Shown piece by piece: positions 1 through 14,300 of a stretch of 64,000 nt of DNA (position 1 is the stretch's first letter; each line of letters begins with the position of its first letter). The stretch lies in the NCBI GenBank assembly GCA_013397865.1, contig VZTI01004954.1, positions 62,001-126,000 of the forward strand. The letters run 5' to 3'. Below the pieces are notes generated by a model that saw only the letters and a program-made list of their open reading frames with translations, was not told the origin of the DNA and ran no database searches. The stretch is from Struthidea cinerea. Its lineage: Eukaryota > Chordata > Aves > Passeriformes > Corcoracidae. The translations under genes and the position numbers were made by a program.

Positions 1-790
1 CTCTATAATTAGAGTTGGTTGCTAAACCCTGTATCCAGGTGATTACTGGTATATGAGAGGGACATATCTTGAACTGATCAAATCAGGGATTTAAGCAAAA
101 TGCCCTTGATCCATGTTTCACAATTCGTTAATATCTTCTACTTTGGGTATTTTTCCCCCTTTTTGGTGTTAAATATAGCTGGGTTAGGAAGGTTCATGTA
201 GAATCAGGACAGTTAGGGGTAATTTTTTATTCATATCCCTGTTATTGTTTGGGGAAGCTCAGTAGGGTTCATTAATATTGCATTTCCAATGAAAAGGCAC
301 TCAAAAGCCAAGCAGTTCAATTATATTCTGAAGCTGCAATGCGATATAAAAATGAGCAGTGCAGTGATGCTGTCGTGGTTTAAACCAACTGTTCTTGTCC
401 ATAGTCAACAGCACCACTCTCCCCTTCATTCCACAGGGCAGCTGTTCCACAATACCTACCAAACCCAAATTACTTTATCTGAGGGGTTCATCTGGGGTTT
501 TGTACTTCAGTCAGGTTCACTGAGAGGCTCAAGAAACAAAAGAAATCCTGGGACTGACAGAGTCTGAATGATCCTATGTGCTAACCCTACTTCCATGAAG
601 GTGCTTATTTGCAGGAAAGCTCCCACTGCAGGGATGGAACTGCAGCCACTGAAGTGGGGGAGGATGTGCCAAGCTCCCTGTTCTGCTTTGCATTTGCTTG
701 GTCCAATAGGAGCATCCAGAATGTGATAATCTGCATCCAGAACTACACAGAATTATGAATTATCCCCTTCCAAATCTGACTGTTCCCCTT

Positions 791-1158
791 CAGCCTGGAG
801 GGGAGAGGGTTCTGGGGAGACCCCATTGCAGCCTTAAAGAAGGTTATAAAAGAATAGGGAAAGTCAGTTTTTACACAGACAGATGGTGATAGGACAAGGG
901 AGAATAGTTTTAAACTAAAAATAAGAGAGATTTAGATCAGGTGTTAAGAAGGAATTGTTCCCTGTGAGAGTGGGGAGGCCCTGGCACAGGGTGCCCAGAG
1001 AAGCTGTGGCTGCTTCTGGATCCCTGGAAGTGTCCAAGTCCAGGCTGGACAGGCCTTGGAGCACCCTGGCATAGTGGAAGGTGTCCCTGCCCATGGCAGG
1101 GGGTGGAACAGGATGGGCTTTAAGGTCCCTTCCAATCCAAGCCATTTGTGATTCTGTG
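791..1158 (+). mobile_element. CR1 LINE, 5'-truncated 3' end
   Basis: The segment opens with 'cagcctggaggggagagg' and runs through 'gataggacaaggg' and 'cccatggcaggggg' to 'gattctgtg'. These are the successive landmarks of the terminal 350 bases of avian CR1. CR1 is a non-LTR retrotransposon that inserts with severe 5' truncation and has an octamer-like 3' tail instead of poly(A). Only untranslated 3' sequence remains, so it cannot move. It lies in the sense orientation within the intron. The antisense open frames over it at about 0.9-1.2 kb are by-products. Confidence 0.9.
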
Positions 1159-3550
1159 TATCCCCTACTTCTCTGAAAGAGAGAATAAGAACTTGTGATT
1201 GATTCCAGTGAAAGTGAGATCATGCTTTATATGCAGAGGCCTCTGATTTTTCTGATGCAATGGGATCTGGTTGCTAGAAATGATGATATATAAAAATTTA
1301 ATGTTTTGGAAGTTTTATTATTTTTCCTTATAGGAAACACCAAAGTAAAATTTGATTTTGCTGGATTTATGGCTTGATCACTCACCCTATTAAGAGTAAT
1401 GATTCCACTCTCTGACCTTGTAGGGCACCAGCTATGAAATTTGAGATGATAGGCCAAATATTTTTGCAATACAACTCTTGGCTAGTGCATGACAGGCTAT
1501 TGACTGAAATACTGTCAATGCACAAATGAGATTAGAACCAGAGAAGGTCTTGATTGCTTTGGTCTGTTATTCAATACCCTCCTCTCTTATAAGCAGCTCC
1601 TTGGCATTTTTTTCAGGCTGACATAGACCTTCCTTCCCTGACAAATGACACATTAGTTGATTGTATAGACAAAACTCTTTGCTGCAGTTTTTTTATCTTC
1701 AGAAGACTTATCTCTAACAGGACTCTTGCACTTGGTGTCTGCACTGCTCGAGTCCTGTGCTCTGTAAGAGAGTCTGATCTGGCCGCGATGGAAAGAGCAG
1801 GAGCAGCCTCACATCCTGCTGGGGCAGTGTTCCATGGCTGGAGAGGGAAAGGATGGCTGGAGAGCTCAGCTTTCATTTCATTTAAATGAGCAGAATTGCT
1901 TTACTTCCCCCCTAGGTATAACAATTATTAAGAATTTATATTGCTATTCATGCTGTATAATAATGAACAGAAACTGGGTTTGCACTCTTAACCTTTGCTG
2001 TTAGGTAGAAATAGAGAAGCAGCAACAGTGACTCTTATGAGACCGGGTATATCTGCACCATCACACTCACTGCCTCCTTTTACAATTTGGGAGATAGTTT
2101 GTGCTGTATCGTCTTCGATGTCCCCACTGTGCAAAATAACTAGTTAATGCATTTTTTACTTTCTTCCATATGTTTCTAAAATAAATCTATTCATCACTTA
2201 AACCAACCCACCCAGCATTCCTCATGTATTCTGATTTTTCAGTTAAATATTGTTTGTATTTAAATATAAATATTGCTCAAAATGTAGCATTAATATTTTG
2301 CCTACTGAAGTGCAGTTCTGTATCTTATTAAAATTTAAACAGCCATTATGTACATGAAAGTTTTTTTGTTGTAGTTTGCAAGGTGCTATAACAATAATTA
2401 CCCGAGTGCATCAATCATTTTTCATTGCCTCATTTGTATCACGGGGATAAGTAGTTCCAATTAAAATCCCATTTTACATAAATAGATATGGTTTGACTCA
2501 AACCACAGTCTGTTTCCACTTCTGAAGTGCTGGCCATAGGATATCTTTTTCATTATTCAAAGTGTATGATGTGCACTGCTTATCTTTTTGTGCTTAAAAA
2601 GACGTAAGTCTGCAGGCAGACATGCCTTAGTGCAGGTTTGGCAGGAACAAATAACTGTTACTGTAATTATCTATCAATTTTACTGTTCCAAATATTTTAC
2701 CCAAAAAGCTAACTAGTATAATCTCATGTTTATTCCTGACACATTGTAGTTGGAGTAAGCAGAACTGAAAATGTTTAATATGAATTAACAGCTTCAGGAA
2801 AAAATTGTAATTTTTCTATTACTCGTGATTTCCCCTCCATCACAGCAGCTTTTCTGCTAAATGTGCTCGTATTGTCAGCTATTGTGGAAAACCAAACAAG
2901 GGGAAACTTGGGGAATTATCTTCTGCTCCACTGTGATGAACTCTGCAAGGAAACAAATCAGACTTTCCCTTTCACACCTCTCACAGGGGCTGGTTCCAAT
3001 CCCAGGCTACACCTCAGGTAAAGGAATGCTCTGCCCTCCTTTCCCTCTGGGAATGGTGGGATGTCTCTGCCTTCCCAAACTGAGGCAGTACCATCCACCT
3101 TGGTTTTTCTTCTCCCCTCCGTACTGGTGTTTGGCCCAGCTTTCAGATCTCATCATTTTTCCTTCCAAACCTGGGAACATCTTGGTTCCAGAGGGTCAGT
3201 TCAAACCCACCTTTTGTTGCAAAGCCTTTGTACACTTTCAAAGTTGGAGTGTTCAAATTGCAAATCGTTCAAAATTCTCGATGCTGCTCCAAGCGGCTTT
3301 TAATATAATTTCTGCAGAATTTGGAACTCGATGAGCAGAAAATTGCAGGAATCTCAATGACTCCAGCAAAAGGGCTGAACAGTAGTTTGGGTCACACTGC
3401 ACCTTCTCTGGAAATTGCCTTTCCTTTCTCAGCCCAGTGCTCTGCTTCTGGAGAAGCTGGGGACAGTAGTGACATTTGAGAGAGCTCAGGCTGTACCAGG
3501 TGTCAATGGCATGGACATGCTACAGCCTCTGGGAGCACCGTCAGAAGGGA

Positions 3551-3840
3551 GGTATGGAGAAAAAATAGGGAAAAAACTAAAGCAAGACTGGAAATTCAAA
3601 CTGAGAGGAGGTTTAGATCAGATATTAGGAGGAACTTGTTCCCTGGGAGAGTGGTGAGGCCCTGGTACAGGTTGCCCAGAGCAGCTGTGGTTGCCCCTGG
3701 ATCCCTGGCAGTGTCCAAGGCCAGGCTGGACAGGGCTTGGAGCACCCTGGGATAGTGGAAGGAGTCCCTGCCCATGGCAGGGGTGGGACAAGATGAGCTT
3801 TAAGGTCCCTTCCTACCCCATTCTCTGATTCTGTGATTCT
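3551..3840 (+). mobile_element. CR1 LINE, 5'-truncated 3' end
   Basis: This copy shows the CR1 landmarks 'ttagatcagatattagg', 'ggttgcccagagcagctgtgg', 'ggcttggagcaccctgg' and 'ttaaggtcccttcc', ending in 'gattctgtgattct'. The 5' limit is uncertain because similarity fades before about 3590. It is a sense-oriented, non-coding remnant similar to the copies at 0.8, 5.3, 11.1 and 20.4 kb, which suggests one subfamily or closely related ones. Confidence 0.88.
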
Positions 3841-5296
3841 ACAAAAAATGCGAGACTCAGGCTCACAAATATCTTGAAGTCTTTATCATGGATATTTAAG
3901 CATGTGCTTAAAGAGATGTTTTGGGGCTGTCCAAAATGAGGACAAATTAGGAATTTACACCAAATAACTTAGCTCAGTTTTACAAGGACTTTTCTAACTG
4001 CTGCCTTTTTGCCTCGGATCAGTGTCTCCCATCTTCACGTTCCTGCTGCTACTGCTATGACTAAACCCCTTATTTGTGCCATACCTTAATCACCAAATTC
4101 CTCCTCTGGAGTGCTGAAGCAGTAGATAATGTCTGTGTTTTTATTTGTCGGGTCAGGAGCACTAATTCATAGCTCAGGGATCATCAACACCATGAGCTGA
4201 CACCAGAGTCTGTCCAGCTGCTGTTTTCTTACAGTCACACAACAGAAAATCAATGGTGTCAGGAACACTGGGATAATTCTACTGTTACAATCAATACATG
4301 CTGATTAAACCAGTTGTGTCTGTTGGGTAAATTTGCTGCATCATAATTAGAATTATTAATTAAAAATAGGAAATCAATTGACACAAATTAAGCAAAAAAA
4401 GAAATTTGCTTTATTTCTTTGACACTTTCTCCAGAGGCCTCAATAACTGTGACAACAGGGATGTGACCGAGTGGCATTTGTCAGTTTTTTAATGCTGTCC
4501 TGAGTTTTAAAAATTGACTTATAAACCCTGCTAATGCAGCTCCCAGGAAATCAGACAGGAGATGTCGTGTGTGCAAGAAGCAGCTATTTATTTTATTACA
4601 GTTAGTCATTATTCCCTGCCTATCCAGGAGTAAAAAGCAGGAGTCGTGTGCGTGGCACCAGGGAGGGGAAGCAGCTGGGGAATGAAAGCCTTGGGGAATA
4701 AGAGGAACCTATCCCATGTTGTTCTCTGTTTTCAGATAACAAGGATCAACAAATTGATCATTTCTGTGCTGGTTGTAATGGGCTTCTCATTGCTGGCTAC
4801 TTCCTGTAATGTGCTGGTGACCTTCATTATTTTCAGGGACATATTATGTGGGACACTAAGGCAGGGACAGCAGGAATGCACATGGTCTTTCATTCAGCTC
4901 TTTATTTTCCTCTCTGTTTTTTCGGGATTTTATGGAGTTGGGTTTTTTTTTCCTTCTTTCAACCTGTCTATCTCAGTGTTCTTTTCTTACACTTTCTCCT
5001 TGTTTCCTCCTACTCTTAGTGATTTTCCTTTTTCTGTCTAATACTTTCCATGCCTTGTTTTCTTCCCCCTGTTCTGCTTGCACACATGAAAGCAGGAAAG
5101 TGCAGGAACACTTTGGATTTTCATACTCCTGTGCTTTGCTCACCACAGCCAAATTTTTTCTCTGAGCTTTCACGCTTACAAAAGATCTGAGGGCAGAAAG
5201 GACTGGTTTGGGTGAATGTGTGACTTGTCACTGCTGGTGCTGGTTAATACAATGTTATTTTGCTAATTATTGGTGGTAGACTGGAGTTTGGGTTGT

Positions 5297-5672
5297 TCAC
5301 CTGGAGAAGACAAGGCTCCAGGGAGAGCTCAGAGCCCCTTCCGGGGCCTAAAGGAGCTCCAAGAGAGCTGGAGAGGGACTTGGGACAAGGGATGGAGGGA
5401 CAGGACACAGGGAATGGCTTCACAGTGCCAGAGGGCAGGGTTAGATGGGATATTGGGAAGGAATTTTTCCCTGGGAGGGTAGGGAGGTCCTGGCACAGGG
5501 TGCCCAGAGAAGCTGTGGCTGCTCTTGGATCCCTGGAAGTGTCCAAGGCCAGGTTGGCCAGGGCTTGGAGCAACCTGGGATAGTGGAAGGCGTCCCTGCC
5601 CCTGGCAGGGGGTGGGGCTGGATGATCTTTAAGGTCCCTTCCAACCCAAACCATTCCAGGATTTTATGATCT
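5297..5672 (+). mobile_element. CR1 LINE, 5'-truncated 3' end
   Basis: The copy begins near 'cacctggagaagacaagg', the CR1 motif about 380 bases from the 3' end. It continues through 'gagggcagggttagatggg' and 'cttggagcaacctggg' to 'cccaaaccattccagg'. It is one of the longest CR1 remnants in the window and lies in the sense orientation. Overlapping open frames on both strands reflect its GC-rich stop-poor sequence and not a gene. Confidence 0.9.
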
Positions 5673-8600
5673 CATTCATACAGCTTTTTTAGTCCTAAAC
5701 CTGTTCTTTAAGGTGTTTTACAATAACAGTATTTCATTGACGTGTATTTCCAAGACCAGTCAAAAGTAAGAGCAAATAAAAACGTCTTTAGTTTAAAAGC
5801 CAAGACAGATTGAGTGGTTTGCACAAGAATCAGGAAAAGCAGAGTTGTTAAAAGTCCCAATTCCAAAGACTTATGGCCATGTCTCAGGCGGGCTGAGCAA
5901 GCTGCCTGTTAGGACCTCCCTGACAATGGAGAACATATGGAAGCAGGAGTGTCTATCCACTATATCTGAGCACAACTGTTGAGTACCTTAAAATTAAGCT
6001 GTAAAACCTGGGCATCAATAAAGAACTTTACAGCACTCGTGTAAATAGTGTAAAATAAGGTGGATGTACTCGAGCAGTCAGAACCTGCGATGGGGAATTC
6101 TGGCAGCTACGCTCGGGGTGAGTTGTGCTCCCAATGGGAAGTAATAAAGAGCTCCCACGAGGAAAATAGTCTCATAATTGAGACTTGAGAAAACAAGGAC
6201 TTGGATCGACAGCTTCAAATCTTTTTTACTAAGATTCCACCTGGCACTATTTTGTGGGCAGCAGCTCGACACCCTGCTGCCAGAACAAATCTGAGGATAA
6301 ATCAGGTTATAAGGCTACACTGAGAAAACAAGTGGTGTCTTTTGCTTTCCTTTCAGTGGGCAGTGGATCGGGGCGGTAATTAGAGTCTCTGCTTCATAAA
6401 TCTTTGTCGCAGCATTTGTCACATGTCACAGCTATGGCCCTGCTCCACCACAGGTCCTGTTACCGTAAGTGAGATGTAAACAGTCATCAGTGGTTCCTCT
6501 GTAACTGGAGGGCAGGCAGGAGTAAGAAAAAGGTTATCTCTTGAGGTTTAGCCATGATGAGCTACAATTACTGTTTTTTCAGAAGCTTTGAAGATGGAAT
6601 TAGTCAGCTTATGCATAAAAGTGCTTGTTGTTGCTTGGCAGTCAAGTGGTGTTTTGATTTTTAATGAAATTCACAGTATTTGCATTATGAGGTTATAATT
6701 ATTTTTAAGTCCACGGGTCTAAGAATTAGCCTGAAGTCTTTTGGCTGATACAAGGAAAACTAACACCTAGAAATCTGTCTTCACCTCTGACATGCTTAAA
6801 AACTTGAAAAAAAATACTGTTATCACCTGTAAATTGTTGACTGTAGAGCCCTGCTTTTAAAAATGTACAGAAACTGATACCAAAGTTGGAAAAATTGAAT
6901 CCTTTCCCAGACTGCTGTTAAAAAGTTGGCTTTAGCTCTTTACACAGCTCCTCTTGCATTCCTAGGAGAGAACAGGGAACAGGACATTGGTTTCAACAAT
7001 GACCACTGGTGGCCAGAGCCACCATGGCAGGGAATTAAAAGATTTTTTATGCAGTTGCTAAAAAACTGTTGCTGTGTTGCTTCCAGCTCCGTTCTGCACT
7101 GCTGCTGCCAAGGAGTCATTCCATGATCCACTGACCTGCTGGGTCCAGGAATCACAAAGTTGTGAGATAGACTCTGGAAGGAGCTGATTGAATTGCCATG
7201 TTTACTGCAGTTTCTCAACAACTTCCTTGCTTTGCTAGCAAATTTAAAAGGTTAAAAATGCAGATTTTTAAAATTATGTGCACCTGTGTTCTCAAGTCTC
7301 AGTGGGAAGTCACCTTCTTCAGCTTTTAAGTGCACAGACCCAATAATTTGCACTACCTTGATCCTGATCCCCCAGTTTAATTTTCTGTGTGCCTTTCAAG
7401 AGTTGAGGATAATTCTTGGGCTCATAATGTTGCTTTCAAGTCTTCCTTCTCTCAGATCTGCCTAGGAATGAGTGAAATGAGTCAACAGTAGAGGTTTTTT
7501 TAAGCCTTCTTCAAGTTTTACACCAGCTCCCTGACAGAAAATGTTAGAATTCTTTTAGTTTGACAGAAATTAAGGATGTGCCAAACGGAGGAGTCTGCAT
7601 AGATGGGAGTTACAGAACAATAAAGAATTTACATTTGCTGGCTGTGAGGTCTCTATAAGGGCAAGTCCTTCTGGTGCAATATGAATTTAATTCATTTACT
7701 TGTAACAATTTTAATTAACAAATACTTGAAGATGCTCCAGCAGTCTCTGTCTGTGGAGTTTTACTGCCTTTTGGATCCCTTGCCTTGCAAAAATTCCAAT
7801 TGTGCAACCCTGGCAATCAGCAGGGAAACAAAACCTACCAGGTCCCAGCACAGTCTGTGGAAATTTTTGCAGCAAGTATTGTGTAACTTGGATTTGGTTT
7901 GTTAGAGGCCAAGTGAGGGAGAAGATCAGCACAGGTCTGTAAGAAACAATGTCAGGGTTAACGGGGATGGAAGCAAATGGAGAGAAACAAACCTGGAGAA
8001 TCCCAGCTTTCCTTAAAGAGAGGGGTGAAGCTGGGACCTGGAAAACCAGGAGGGAGAATTCCACGAACTGTCACTTGGTGTCACAGCACTGGCTGAGCAG
8101 GGTGGAGGGGCTGTTCCTGGCTGGGTCCCTTTCCCAGGATGTTCAAGTCCTGCCCCAGCTACATCCCACTGCAGTTTGGATCCCAGTGAGGCTGTTTGTA
8201 CCAACTTTCCACTTTTAAAACACTGCTCTTAATGAGAGACAGGAAAATATTTTATGAATTGATCTCTGTATACATTAAAGAGTCATTTCTTATCTGTTTA
8301 ATTCAGCACAGGATTATAAATGTAGGAAAAAAATATAAGGTACTTATAGCATAAATTTACACTTTAGATCTTGGAGCTGTCCTATCTCAGTGCTGTCACT
8401 TCCTTTCTGGGGAGTTTTGTAGTTTAATGTAATTTTACTGTCTCAGTTTCCCTTCTGTGAAATGGTAATTAAATACATTTTCCAGCTCATAGATGGATCC
8501 TGAGAATTAATCAGTGTTTGTATGGGACTCTGGTGATGGGGGCAATTCTATTAAATGTGCAAAACCTTTTTTACATACCTACAGATCCTACACATTCTGT

Positions 8601-9451
8601 TCTTATTGCACAGTTTAGAACCCAAATTGTTGCATATTGTCACTTTTTTATTATACTAGCATACTTTGAATTTTATTTAGTAATGTACTCTGAATAATTA
8701 ATCATTCAACTAATAATTATCCATTCCAAATAAAACAACTTGATTACTAAGCCTGATGAGGAAAATCCAGTCAGGAAAGAACCCTTTCAAAAACAACAAC
8801 ATTCTGCAGATATCCTTAATATTTAAAGAGTGAGCTATATTTAGTAAATTCTTCTGAAGCAGGGGGAGAGGAACGGATGCTAATTTCCTGTGTCATCAGA
8901 TTTGTGCATGTGTGTCAGCAGCATTCCTAAATCACCACCTACCACACAATTACCATCCTCACAGGCATCAGGAATATCCAGCATTTCCCTGGGTGGTTCC
9001 TGTTGTGGGCTCGTGCCTCCTTCTGCTCATCAATTATTTAATATTTGGGGTGTTCGGTATTTGCTCTGCTCAGATGTTCTGCAGGGAGCAGGGCACCTTT
9101 CTTAGTCAAGGAAACAGCAAAGTTGTGGAATCAGTGTCATTTTCCAGGTGGCACTCACTCAACCCACGGAGGCCAGCCCTTATCAAAGATGATTACAGAT
9201 GATGGAAAGAAATTCCCCGGCTGGAAAGGGCGCTGGGGTGAGCCTGAGGTGCTTCTGATGGCACCGTGCAGCACGGCCAGTGACAATTTAGGTGATGGTC
9301 TCATCAGACAACCTCTTTTTCCCTGTGATTTTTTAAAGATATATCTCTGTGGCCACTAGGAGAATGTAGAGATCTGAACCTTAAAGGGAATCTGGCATTT
9401 AAAACCTTTAATGCACAGGTGCTGTGCTCTCCTCCTGCAAAATCCCGTTTG

Positions 9452-9478
9452 CTTCCTGGCTGTCATCCAGCCAGGAAG
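9452..9478. repeat. Perfect 11-bp inverted repeat (hairpin)
   Basis: The arm 'cttcctggctg' at 9452-9462 is followed by a 5-nt loop and its exact reverse complement at 9468-9478. The stem is GC-containing and perfectly paired. It is much shorter than a typical pre-miRNA stem (about 30 bp), and I see no extension of pairing beyond one possible G-T pair. No function is assigned. Confidence 0.8.
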
Positions 9479-11066
9479 TCACGTATGTCTGTTTTGCTTT
9501 TTCCTTGTCAGTGGCAGTTGTCACTATAAAAGGGAGAAATTAAATTAATCTGGGGAGAAGCTGTTCCACAGTTCCTTGGACTGAACCTCCAGGAACTGAC
9601 ACCCAGAGTCTGGGAAGTAGAGCTGCTGTGTGGATTTTCCTGGTTTCTGTGAGGCTGACCCATGGATAATAGTGGAGGCACGAACAGGTTGTTTGTAAAC
9701 AATGAGGAAAAAACATGTGGAGTGATGATTTAGTGTTTCTGCCTGCCTGACACTTGATGGCTTAATGCAGGAATCTACAATGGGGAAACTGTTCCGAAAG
9801 CACCGGCTTCCATATGGCGGGGATTTTGTCAAAACATTTCAGCTCAGTACACCCATAACTGATTGTGAGCATGAACAGTTTTGATCAGCCTGTTTTTCAA
9901 AATGTAAAACAGTTTAAGAATTGTCTGTTTTTAACATCATAACAAAAAAGTTTCACTTCCCAGTTTAGAGCAACTTCTGCTTTAGAAATTGGCATTAATT
10001 TACGCTTCTGTGAACAACATTGGAACATGTTGGGAAGTCAAAATAAAATATCAAGGTTTAGACATCCAATCTCAATAATTTATGAGACAAGACTTTCTCC
10101 TCCTGCCTGGCTCTCCAGAAGGAAACCCAAGCTCCACTGGTGGGCAGAGGAAGCTGTAGGGACACAGGCAGAGATGCCTGAATGTTCTGCTCACTTGGGG
10201 CTGGTGCTTTGCTTGCTGAGGCTGCTCTGCTCTCTCAGCATTTGCATCCTAAAGAAGTGGTGCAGGAGAGCTGCAGCAGTGGTGCAGTCTAAGGAGCTGC
10301 TCTAGGGACACTGGAATTTTTCTGGCATAAACTTCTCCTGATGCTGGGCTCTATGTCCTCTGCCTTTCCCAACACCCCCAGGGACACCCGGGCTTTGGCT
10401 CCTGGTATTTTAGCTATGCAGTATTTGTCTGCCTCATGATTATCTCTTTATTAAAAGCACATTCTACATCATCATGCCTGAGTGATGTGAGAAGGGGGTG
10501 TAATATTCTAGTATTTTGGTATTTTTGCCTTTTTTTCCCCCCAGTAGTTTCAGACTTACTATTTTCCGTTGGTAAATACAAGGAAGGTTTTGCAGAGACT
10601 GTACTGAGTTTCGCAATGTGTTTTGATGACTGAACATTCTGGTTTTTACTGGGTCACACAGGGCAAGACTTTTTTACAAAACTGTTTCTTTTTCTGTGCC
10701 TGAAAGGGACATTACTATTAATGGTTTATAAGAGAAAGACAGCAGTGTATTTAAGAAATCTTGAAGACATTAGGTAACATTAAAGAGCCATGTGAAGGTT
10801 CAAGTATGCCTGGAAGAAAAGAGAAGAGCAAGTAGCTGGTGTGGATACCTGCACACTGTTTTTGCAAGCCTTTGAACTGTTTTAGATATAAAAGACACCC
10901 CTTTTTTCAAAGGCCACTGGGCTTTCTGCTGCTCTAATTCTCTCTGAATGTCTGTAAGTAACAGAATTCACACTAGTAAAGATAAGATTTTTCCTACATT
11001 CACTTGCTAGGGCAGAACGTCCTTTAAGCTGATATTGTTTGGCTGAAGAGCAGTGCACAGGTGACC

Positions 11067-11340
11067 CAGTGATAGGACAAGGGGGAGAGATTTTACACTA
11101 AAAGAGGAGAGATTTACCTTCGATGGTAGGAAGGAATTCTTGGCTGTGAGGGTGGGGAGGCCCTGGCACAGGTGCCCAGAGAAGCTGCGGCTGCCCCTGG
11201 ATCCCTGGAAGTGTCAAAGGCCAGGTTGGCTGGGGCTTGGAGCAATCTGGGGTAGTGGAAGGCGTCCCTGCCCATGGCAGGGGGTGGAACAGGATCTTTA
11301 AGGTCCCTTCCTACCCAAACCATCCCAGGATTCTGTGATT
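11067..11340 (+). mobile_element. CR1 LINE, 5'-truncated 3' end
   Basis: The CR1 signature runs from 'cagtgataggacaaggggg' through 'ctgtgagggtggggaggcc' and 'cccatggcagggggtgg' to 'ggattctgtgatt'. There are small deletions relative to its siblings, for example near 11170 and 11295. It is sense-oriented in the intron and has no coding capacity. Confidence 0.9.
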
Positions 11341-14300
11341 AGGCATTAAGAGGGAATTGTAGCAAAGGGAAGAAGTGGTTCTTTTTACTCTCTAGCTACA
11401 GTGTTGGAAATAAAAGCAAATACCACAATCCGCAGTGTTTACTTCATTTTTCAGTATCAATACAATAAAATAAATTGCTTATTGACCATCTTAAAAATGA
11501 CTGATGAGTCAGGACAGCCAGTTCTGTTATGCATGAAGGATGTGTTTATCCATCCCCTTGAAAGGGAAACGTTATGGCACAATTTGAAGCTGGTGAGGTG
11601 GATATAGCATTTCTTCCATATGCATGTCTTGATTTTCCCCACTGCTCAGCCAATCCTGCTCCCTTGCTCAGCAACTGCAGGAGAAGGGACACATCCCTGC
11701 GTGGGTATGACAAGGAGAAGGAACATCCTCTACCCCTTGTTGTAGTGACAAGAAGTTTTTTCTCCTTTAAGCTTTATTTTTGCTTTAACTGCAAATAAAG
11801 GGATATTGCCTATCTGGCAAAACAACAGCGGAGTGACCTTCGACAAGGCCGGGTTTATGTGCTGTGAAAAACAAGGAGCTGAGCACGTCTCTGAGAGCTT
11901 GGCCAGGCAGGGTGGGTCCTGCTCGATCCTCTGCAGTCACGGAGGGTGGAAAGGTGACTCCAGTGGTTGGATCAGGTTGCTTTCCATATGGTGGATTCCC
12001 CAGGTGAAGGATGAAGTTGTCCTGCCCAGCTGCAGGAGCTGGGTGAGGATGTGACTGAAGGGCAGCCAGCATGGGCAGCCTCCTGCAGCTCCCAGACTAG
12101 CCCTGTGGGTCTGCTCCAAACTGCACCAAAGTGAGCTGGAATTACTGAACTGAGAGAGGATTTGCTTCTGCTCCCACAGCTGCCTTGCTGAGCACTCAAA
12201 TAAAGATTATTTAGAGTAGCAAGAAGTCCATGTGGATATTGCACATGGCTTTTTCACACCAGGCACAGCTCTGAGATCAGCAGCTCCAAATCTCCAGGGA
12301 CAGAGGCCTCTCTGAGCAGCTCTGCTGCCAGCACTCCTGAGCCCCTCCAGCACTGGTTTCTTGAAGGATGCATCTCCTTCCTATCCTTGTCCTGCAGTGT
12401 TTTAGGCATATCCAGTGTATTTCTACCCCTTCTTGCAGACAAAACAGATTTTACTTTTGTGCAGAGGCATTACCAGAAAATTTCATTACCTAGTCAATGA
12501 AAACATCTAAAGTCCATTACAGATGTTGAGAGAGAGAATGTTTTACCCAGTTGGAAGACAGAATTTAGAAGTAAGTTACTTGCAGATATTATTACTACAA
12601 GCCTGTCCTAGACAATAATAATGAAGTATTGATGGAAGTTTTGCCAGAGCAAAGACTGCTGGGTTTCATACAGAGGAAAGACAGTATCTTCATTTAGTTT
12701 TATTAGACTCTTGATACTCTGCCCATGTATTTTTTAATTCACCACAGTAAAATTCTAATTAAAGAACAGACTTTGCCTCCCATTAATATGACACTAAAAA
12801 AAAACATTTTAAAGAATGCAGCATCTTCTTCACAAAAATTATAATGAGAAGACAAGCTGCCGGTGTTGTATAGAATGTTGTCGCTCCCTTATGAAGCATT
12901 TGATGATTCTGAACTCCTTGTAAGATCCAGAGTGTCAGTAGAGTTAAAGGCTCATTAAACAGAGCGGTAATTTCTACAAAAAGAAATAGGAAATATTCTC
13001 AGGTTTTTTTAATGTTCTAATTTTCACTTCTTTTGAAGCGTCTGTCAAAATAGCTCATAGTAGAAATTCTGAAAGCGCCACACTTTGATATCTGTCAGGA
13101 GTAGAAGTTGTTTCTTCCTTTTTGCTGCTTCCAAAATATATTGAGATTATTACAGGATTTGATGAGGCTGACATCCAAATACTTAACTTTTCTTTGACTT
13201 GGAGTGATTTTGTTTTCACTTATCCAAAATACAAACCTCCAACTAGGTAACTGTTATAAGCATTCTACAGAATACCATGGGAATGTTCTTTAAACAAGAA
13301 TTACTTTGGAAAGAAAATGTTTCCTCAGAGGATGCTAAATAAACTGCAGGGCCTCTAAAGTCCTGGGACTGAGTCAGGTGCCACATGTTGGAGAGTCAGT
13401 GACTAATGAGATCATCATCCAAGATTAAATCAGGGCCCAAATCAGCCACATGTTCCATATCTGATTCAGAGCAGGAACTTCAGGGAGAATCAGCAAAATC
13501 TTTCTTGAAGGATGAAAATCTGTTTTCCTGTCCTTAAGAAAGGAAAAAAAAAACCAAACACAAAATGAGTTTGATTTCCTCCTGTGAGTAATAATTTGTT
13601 CATTTTGGGAAAAATCAGCTGATGTTCCCTTCCCAATTTTCCATTTCTACCTGATGAAGTCTGATCCATAAACTGGGAGGATGAGACTGGCTGAAAGTCC
13701 TGCCAGCCTTGGATTAACCCCAGGGATTTGCCCCTTGGGTGGATACACAAATGCATATTTACATATGCAAAATATATTCTCTGGGCAGCCTTAGAGTTGT
13801 AAACATTGAGACTGGCATTTTCTTCATTCTAATTGTGTGAGCCGTGACTGAAAGCCTGGCTTTGGAGATAAAGGGAATCCAGGTTTGGGAACCTTAAGGC
13901 TGCAAAGCTACAAGCTCAGAAGTCAGCAAGTGCCAGGGTACTCTGTGCTCATATAATTAAATAAAATATCATTATTCATAGGCTCAAGTACTGAATTACT
14001 GCTGTATTTCCAGCCTTTAATCTGACATTTTATTTTTGTGACACCAACTCCATAAGTCAAATGTCTTATTTACATGGGATGCTCCCTGTTTGGTTTGGTT
14101 TTCCTTAGAAAGCAAATGGAGACTAGGAAGAATCCCACCAAGAGTGTCATCAGGCTGATGTTCATGTGGTTCATCAGCAGGGACAGAGCAAAGCCCTGAC
14201 GTGTGAGTCACGTGGACTGAGAGCACAGGGCTGTCACCCTCCCCAGGGGCCACTTACTGCGTGGAGATTAAACAGCCAGTGGCCCATGGCTGCTCCCAGG

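Noticed and set aside
2861..3334. 157-codon frame with a few cysteines, considered as an upstream MEGF11 exon
   Set aside because: The cysteines do not follow EGF or EMI spacing, and no flanking splice sites fit the required phase 1.
4646..5041. 131-codon hydrophobic frame that looks like a membrane protein
   Set aside because: The hydrophobicity comes from T-rich sequence (TTT/CTT/ATT codons). There is no family resemblance.
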